Positions 6,950 to 9,154 of a DNA stretch of 9,154 bases are shown one piece after another. Positions within the stretch are counted from its first letter, which is position 1. The number at the start of each line of letters is the position of its first letter. The translations under genes and the position numbers were made by a program. The notes below the pieces were generated by a model. The model was not told the DNA's origin and did no database searches. It saw only the letters and a program-made list of their open reading frames with translations. This stretch comes from an uncultured Prosthecobacter sp. (GTDB taxonomy: Bacteria; Verrucomicrobiota; Verrucomicrobiia; Verrucomicrobiales; Verrucomicrobiaceae): positions 1 to 9,154 of the forward strand of contig CALDGV010000359.1 of the NCBI GenBank assembly GCA_937941745.1. Direction: 5' to 3'.

Positions 6950-8464
6950 TCAAAGTTGTCGCAGCTTCTCAAAAGCATCTCCCAAGGCGAGCAGCAAAGG
7001 TTCCGACCATGCCGGCCCCATGAAAGAAAGGCCGATGGGCAAGCCGTCCACTTCGCTCATGGGCACGGTGAGGTGTGGGTAGCCTGCCACGGCGGCTGGA
7101 ACGCATGCAACCCGCGTGTTCGCATCGCCTTTGGCGAGGTCGATCCTGCCTGCAGGATCATTGGTCGGGCAGATCAGTGCATCCAAACGATGCTGTTGCA
7201 ATGCCAGATCCATGCCTTCAGGACCAGCCAGACGGCTTGCATGGCTGCGAGCGGCTTTGGCTTCTGCCAGGTCAAGCAGGCTAGCGCGGCGCTCAGCCTC
7301 CTCAAAAAGATCTTGGCCGAAGTGCGGCATCTCCTGCTCGGCGTGCAAGCGATTGAAGACGATCAATTCAGCCAGGGAAGTCACCTGCCCTCCACGCTTT
7401 CGGAGATAGTCATTCAGATCGGTGCGAAACTCCGTGAGCATCGCACGCCAGGCCAGACCTCCTGCTGCTTGATGATGGGGAATTTCGACATCGTCCACGA
7501 TCTCAGTTCCAGCCTGACGCAGCCTCTTCAAAGCCTCATCGAAGGCTGACAGCACTCCAGGATGCTGCCCACACAGTTCCCTGGCGATGCCCAGCCTTCT
7601 TCCGCGCAGAGCCTCGGGGCTGAAGAGGCTCGTGAATCCCTCCCGCACAGGCTCTGGAGCCTCCTGCGAGAACTCATCTTCAGGATCATGGGCGGCCAGC
7701 ACATTCATCAGCAGCGCGGCATCGCGCACTGTCCGCGTCATCGGGCCTGCGGTGTCCTGCCAGCGCGTGATCGGAATGATTCCACTGCGGCTGATCACGC
7801 CCAAGGTTGGCTTGAGCCCCACGATGCCGCAGGCACTCGCCGGACTGACGATGCTGCCGCTGGTCTCCGTGCCGATGGCCGCCGCACAAAGCCCCGCCGC
7901 CACAGCGGCCGCTGAACCGCTGCTGGAACCGCTGGCGGTGTGTGTCGGACGGCGAGGATTCCGCGTCAGGCCGCCACGGGCGCTCCAGCCGCTGGTAGAA
8001 TCGTGACTGCGGATGTTGGCCCACTCACTGAGGTTGGTTTTGCCAAAAATGAAGGCACCCGCCTCCCGCAGGCGACGAACGAGAAAGGCATCCTTGGCCG
8101 GTAACGGAGCATTCAGCAACGCCAGGGAGCCTGCCGTGGTGAGCATGCCATCTGCCGTCTCAATGTTATCCTTGATCAGCACGGGCGCACCTTGCAGAGG
8201 GCCTCGGGAAAGCGACGCCAAGGCTTTTTCTGCGGCAGGATGCAATTCGATGACCGAGCGCAGTTCCGGACCAGCTCTGTCCAAGGCTGAAATGCGTTCC
8301 AGATAATGGCGCAAAAGTCCTTCCTCCGTGAGCGTGCCAGCACGCATCTGCTCCAGAGCACTGCTGAGCGACAAATGCTCCGCCACTTTCGGCGAAGTCC
8401 GGTCCACACAGGCCGACAACACCGCCAGAGCGGCGCTGCCTTGGCAGAAATCTCGTCGGCGCAT
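6950..8464 (-). CDS. Exported amidase-signature family hydrolase (Tat/lipoprotein signal)
   Basis: The 504-residue product belongs to the amidase signature family, which hydrolyses amide bonds with a Ser-cisSer-Lys triad. The triad is visible: Lys98 in PVLIKDN, cis-Ser180 in the GSSSGSAAA segment (179-187), and nucleophile Ser204 in GTETSGSIVSP (198-208). The 24-residue gap between the two serines matches GatA and fatty-acid amide hydrolase. CGIVGLKPT (212-220) and the C-terminal GLPIGLSFMGP are also typical. The N-terminus carries a twin-arginine-like RRRDF (2-6), a short hydrophobic stretch and the lipobox Leu16-Ser-Ala-Cys19. This suggests Tat export with lipid anchoring. Export argues against its being the GatA subunit of aspartyl/glutamyl-tRNA amidotransferase. 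No gatB or gatC is nearby. The substrate is unknown. ATG at 8464 follows the redoxin stop after 13 bp without a Shine-Dalgarno. Confidence 0.95.
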   Translation of the reverse strand: MRRRDFCQGSAALAVLSACVDRTSPKVAEHLSLSSALEQMRAGTLTEEGLLRHYLERISALDRAGPELRSVIELHPAAEKALASLSRGPLQGAPVLIKDNIETADGMLTTAGSLALLNAPLPAKDAFLVRRLREAGAFIFGKTNLSEWANIRSHDSTSGWSARGGLTRNPRRPTHTASGSSSGSAAAVAAGLCAAAIGTETSGSIVSPASACGIVGLKPTLGVISRSGIIPITRWQDTAGPMTRTVRDAALLMNVLAAHDPEDEFSQEAPEPVREGFTSLFSPEALRGRRLGIARELCGQHPGVLSAFDEALKRLRQAGTEIVDDVEIPHHQAAGGLAWRAMLTEFRTDLNDYLRKRGGQVTSLAELIVFNRLHAEQEMPHFGQDLFEEAERRASLLDLAEAKAARSHASRLAGPEGMDLALQQHRLDALICPTNDPAGRIDLAKGDANTRVACVPAAVAGYPHLTVPMSEVDGLPIGLSFMGPAWSEPLLLALGDAFEKLRQL

Positions 8465-8477
8465 GAGGAACTGGGAG

Positions 8478-9041
8478 TTACTTCAGCCCTCCGATTTTGC
8501 ATCCCTGAGCAGGATGCTGAGGCTGAGGGACTGGTTTCCCGGCCAGAACAGCGTCCAGGGCGTCACGCAAGTCTCGCGTGGTCGCAGCTCTCTGGCGCTT
8601 GGTCGGCCCTAGATAAAGGTCGTTGATACGCCCTTGGTAGAGGTTCTTGCCCTCGGGTGAGACAAGGAAAGCCTCCGGGGTGAGGGTGGCACCCAGGTGC
8701 CGGGCGAGCTTCTGCTCTCGATCCACAAGAACACGCGCCTTCACCTGCTCAAGATCCGCATGTTGAAAGGCGGTTTCGAGGGTGACCTCGGAATCGGAAT
8801 GCACCAGCACCACGGCAACGCGATCTGCATAGTCTGCGGCAATGGAGTTGATCTCCTTCATGAAGGGCCGGGTCGTTGAGCAGAAGGGGGAGACAAAGAA
8901 TACCGCCACCACTTTTCGGCCCTCGGCGGCCAGCGGCGGATAGGATTTCCCATCCGTGGCAGGAAGTTCTGCGGGCAGTTCCGCTTGGGCAGGAAAAGTC
9001 AGGAGGACAACAAGGCACAAAAGGAGGCGCATGATGCTCAT
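8478..9041 (-). CDS. Exported redoxin / thioredoxin-fold protein
   Basis: The 187-residue product has a Sec signal peptide (hydrophobic 5-17, likely cleavage after Ala20) and one thioredoxin-like domain. VVAVFFVSPFCSTTRPF (44-60) is the first beta strand followed by the redox-active loop with Cys54. VAVVLVHSD (75-83), ARVLVD (102-107) and the cis-proline loop LTPEAFLV (120-127) complete the fold. The usual second active-site Cys is missing, so a CxxC thioredoxin mechanism is unlikely. The C-terminal GKPVPQPQ...GCKI (168-183, Cys181) resembles the tail of redoxin-domain proteins in planctomycetes and verrucomicrobia. Cys181 might act as a resolving or metal-binding residue; that is inference. 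ATG at 9041 overlaps the upstream stop as ATGA, which favours it over Met4. It is probably periplasmic, with a thiol-redox or peroxide-related role. Substrate unknown. Confidence 0.88.
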   Translation of the reverse strand: MSIMRLLLCLVVLLTFPAQAELPAELPATDGKSYPPLAAEGRKVVAVFFVSPFCSTTRPFMKEINSIAADYADRVAVVLVHSDSEVTLETAFQHADLEQVKARVLVDREQKLARHLGATLTPEAFLVSPEGKNLYQGRINDLYLGPTKRQRAATTRDLRDALDAVLAGKPVPQPQHPAQGCKIGGLK

Positions 9042-9154
9042 AACGTGCTCGTCTGCTTGAAACTGGCAGCCAGAACGGTCTTCAGCCCCGTCCAGCGCTT
9101 CCGACTTTCCTGCCTGCGAATTCCCAGTTCAAGGGCCTTCGGGTCACCCACAAG
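9038..9154 (-). CDS. C-terminal end of an unidentified upstream gene (partial)
   Basis: One frame is open from the right edge through 38 codons to TGA at 9040-9038; the other two minus-strand frames meet stops. The stop overlaps the redoxin start as ATGA, the usual sign of a translationally coupled operon pair. The visible tail is basic, including LELGIRRQESRKRWTGLK, and ends KQTSTL. It carries no motif I can assign, so the product is left unnamed. Confidence 0.6.
   Translation of the reverse strand, partial: LVGDPKALELGIRRQESRKRWTGLKTVLAASFKQTSTL

Noticed and set aside
6013..7023. A 336-codon plus-strand ORF opposite the propeller gene
   Set aside because: It has no recognisable motif, crosses a gene boundary and lies opposite a well-supported beta-propeller CDS, so it is a shadow frame.
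6950..8464. GatA subunit of the tRNA amidotransferase
   Set aside because: The catalytic motifs are shared across the family, but the Tat/lipobox N-terminus and the absence of gatB or gatC nearby argue for an exported amidase.
1..9154. tRNA, rRNA, CRISPR array, insertion sequence or phage genes
   Set aside because: I found no cloverleaf-like segment, regular short direct repeats with spacers, transposase motifs or phage genes on either strand.

Overview
The window is a GC-rich stretch of bacterial chromosome in which every supported gene lies on the minus strand, so transcription runs from high to low coordinates. Protein style suggests a member of the Planctomycetota-Verrucomicrobiota-Chlamydiota group, most likely a verrucomicrobium of the Prosthecobacter/Verrucomicrobium type. 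The clues are an exported PQQ-like beta-propeller protein with the 'WPQWRGP' start, an exported redoxin ending in a Gly-Cys-Lys-Ile tail, a Tat-exported amidase-signature protein, weak Shine-Dalgarno use and a giant FHA/coiled-coil protein. This placement is an inference from protein style, not from a marker gene.

Layout from the upstream end (right edge) downwards: the last 38 codons of an unidentified gene (9154-9038); an exported thioredoxin-fold redoxin (9041-8478), whose start overlaps the preceding stop as ATGA; a Tat/lipoprotein amidase (8464-6950); 70 bp with a strong GGAGG and a possible nine-codon leader ORF; an exported beta-propeller protein (6879-5641, or 6915 if a TTG start is used); a small lipoprotein with a proline-rich tail (5636-5070); and moeA of molybdenum-cofactor biosynthesis (5070-3889), joined to the lipoprotein gene by a TGATG stop/start overlap. 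Overlaps or gaps of 13 bp or less join most neighbours, so these six genes look like one operon-like run or two, broken at most by the 70-bp gap. Four of the six products are predicted to be exported or membrane-anchored. MoeA is the cytosolic exception. I see no common pathway tying them together.

After a 144-bp AT-richer gap comes the most unusual gene (3744 to beyond base 1). It encodes an N-terminal FHA phosphothreonine-binding domain, a Pro/Ala/Ser/Lys-rich linker of about 85 residues, and more than 1060 residues of almost uninterrupted alpha-helical coiled coil. It is still open at the left edge, so the protein has at least 1248 residues. Within the rod I find an ungapped internal repeat with a 98-residue (14-heptad) period.

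I see no tRNA, rRNA, CRISPR array, insertion sequence or clear rho-independent terminator. Apart from the FHA rod protein the region looks like ordinary housekeeping and accessory chromosome.
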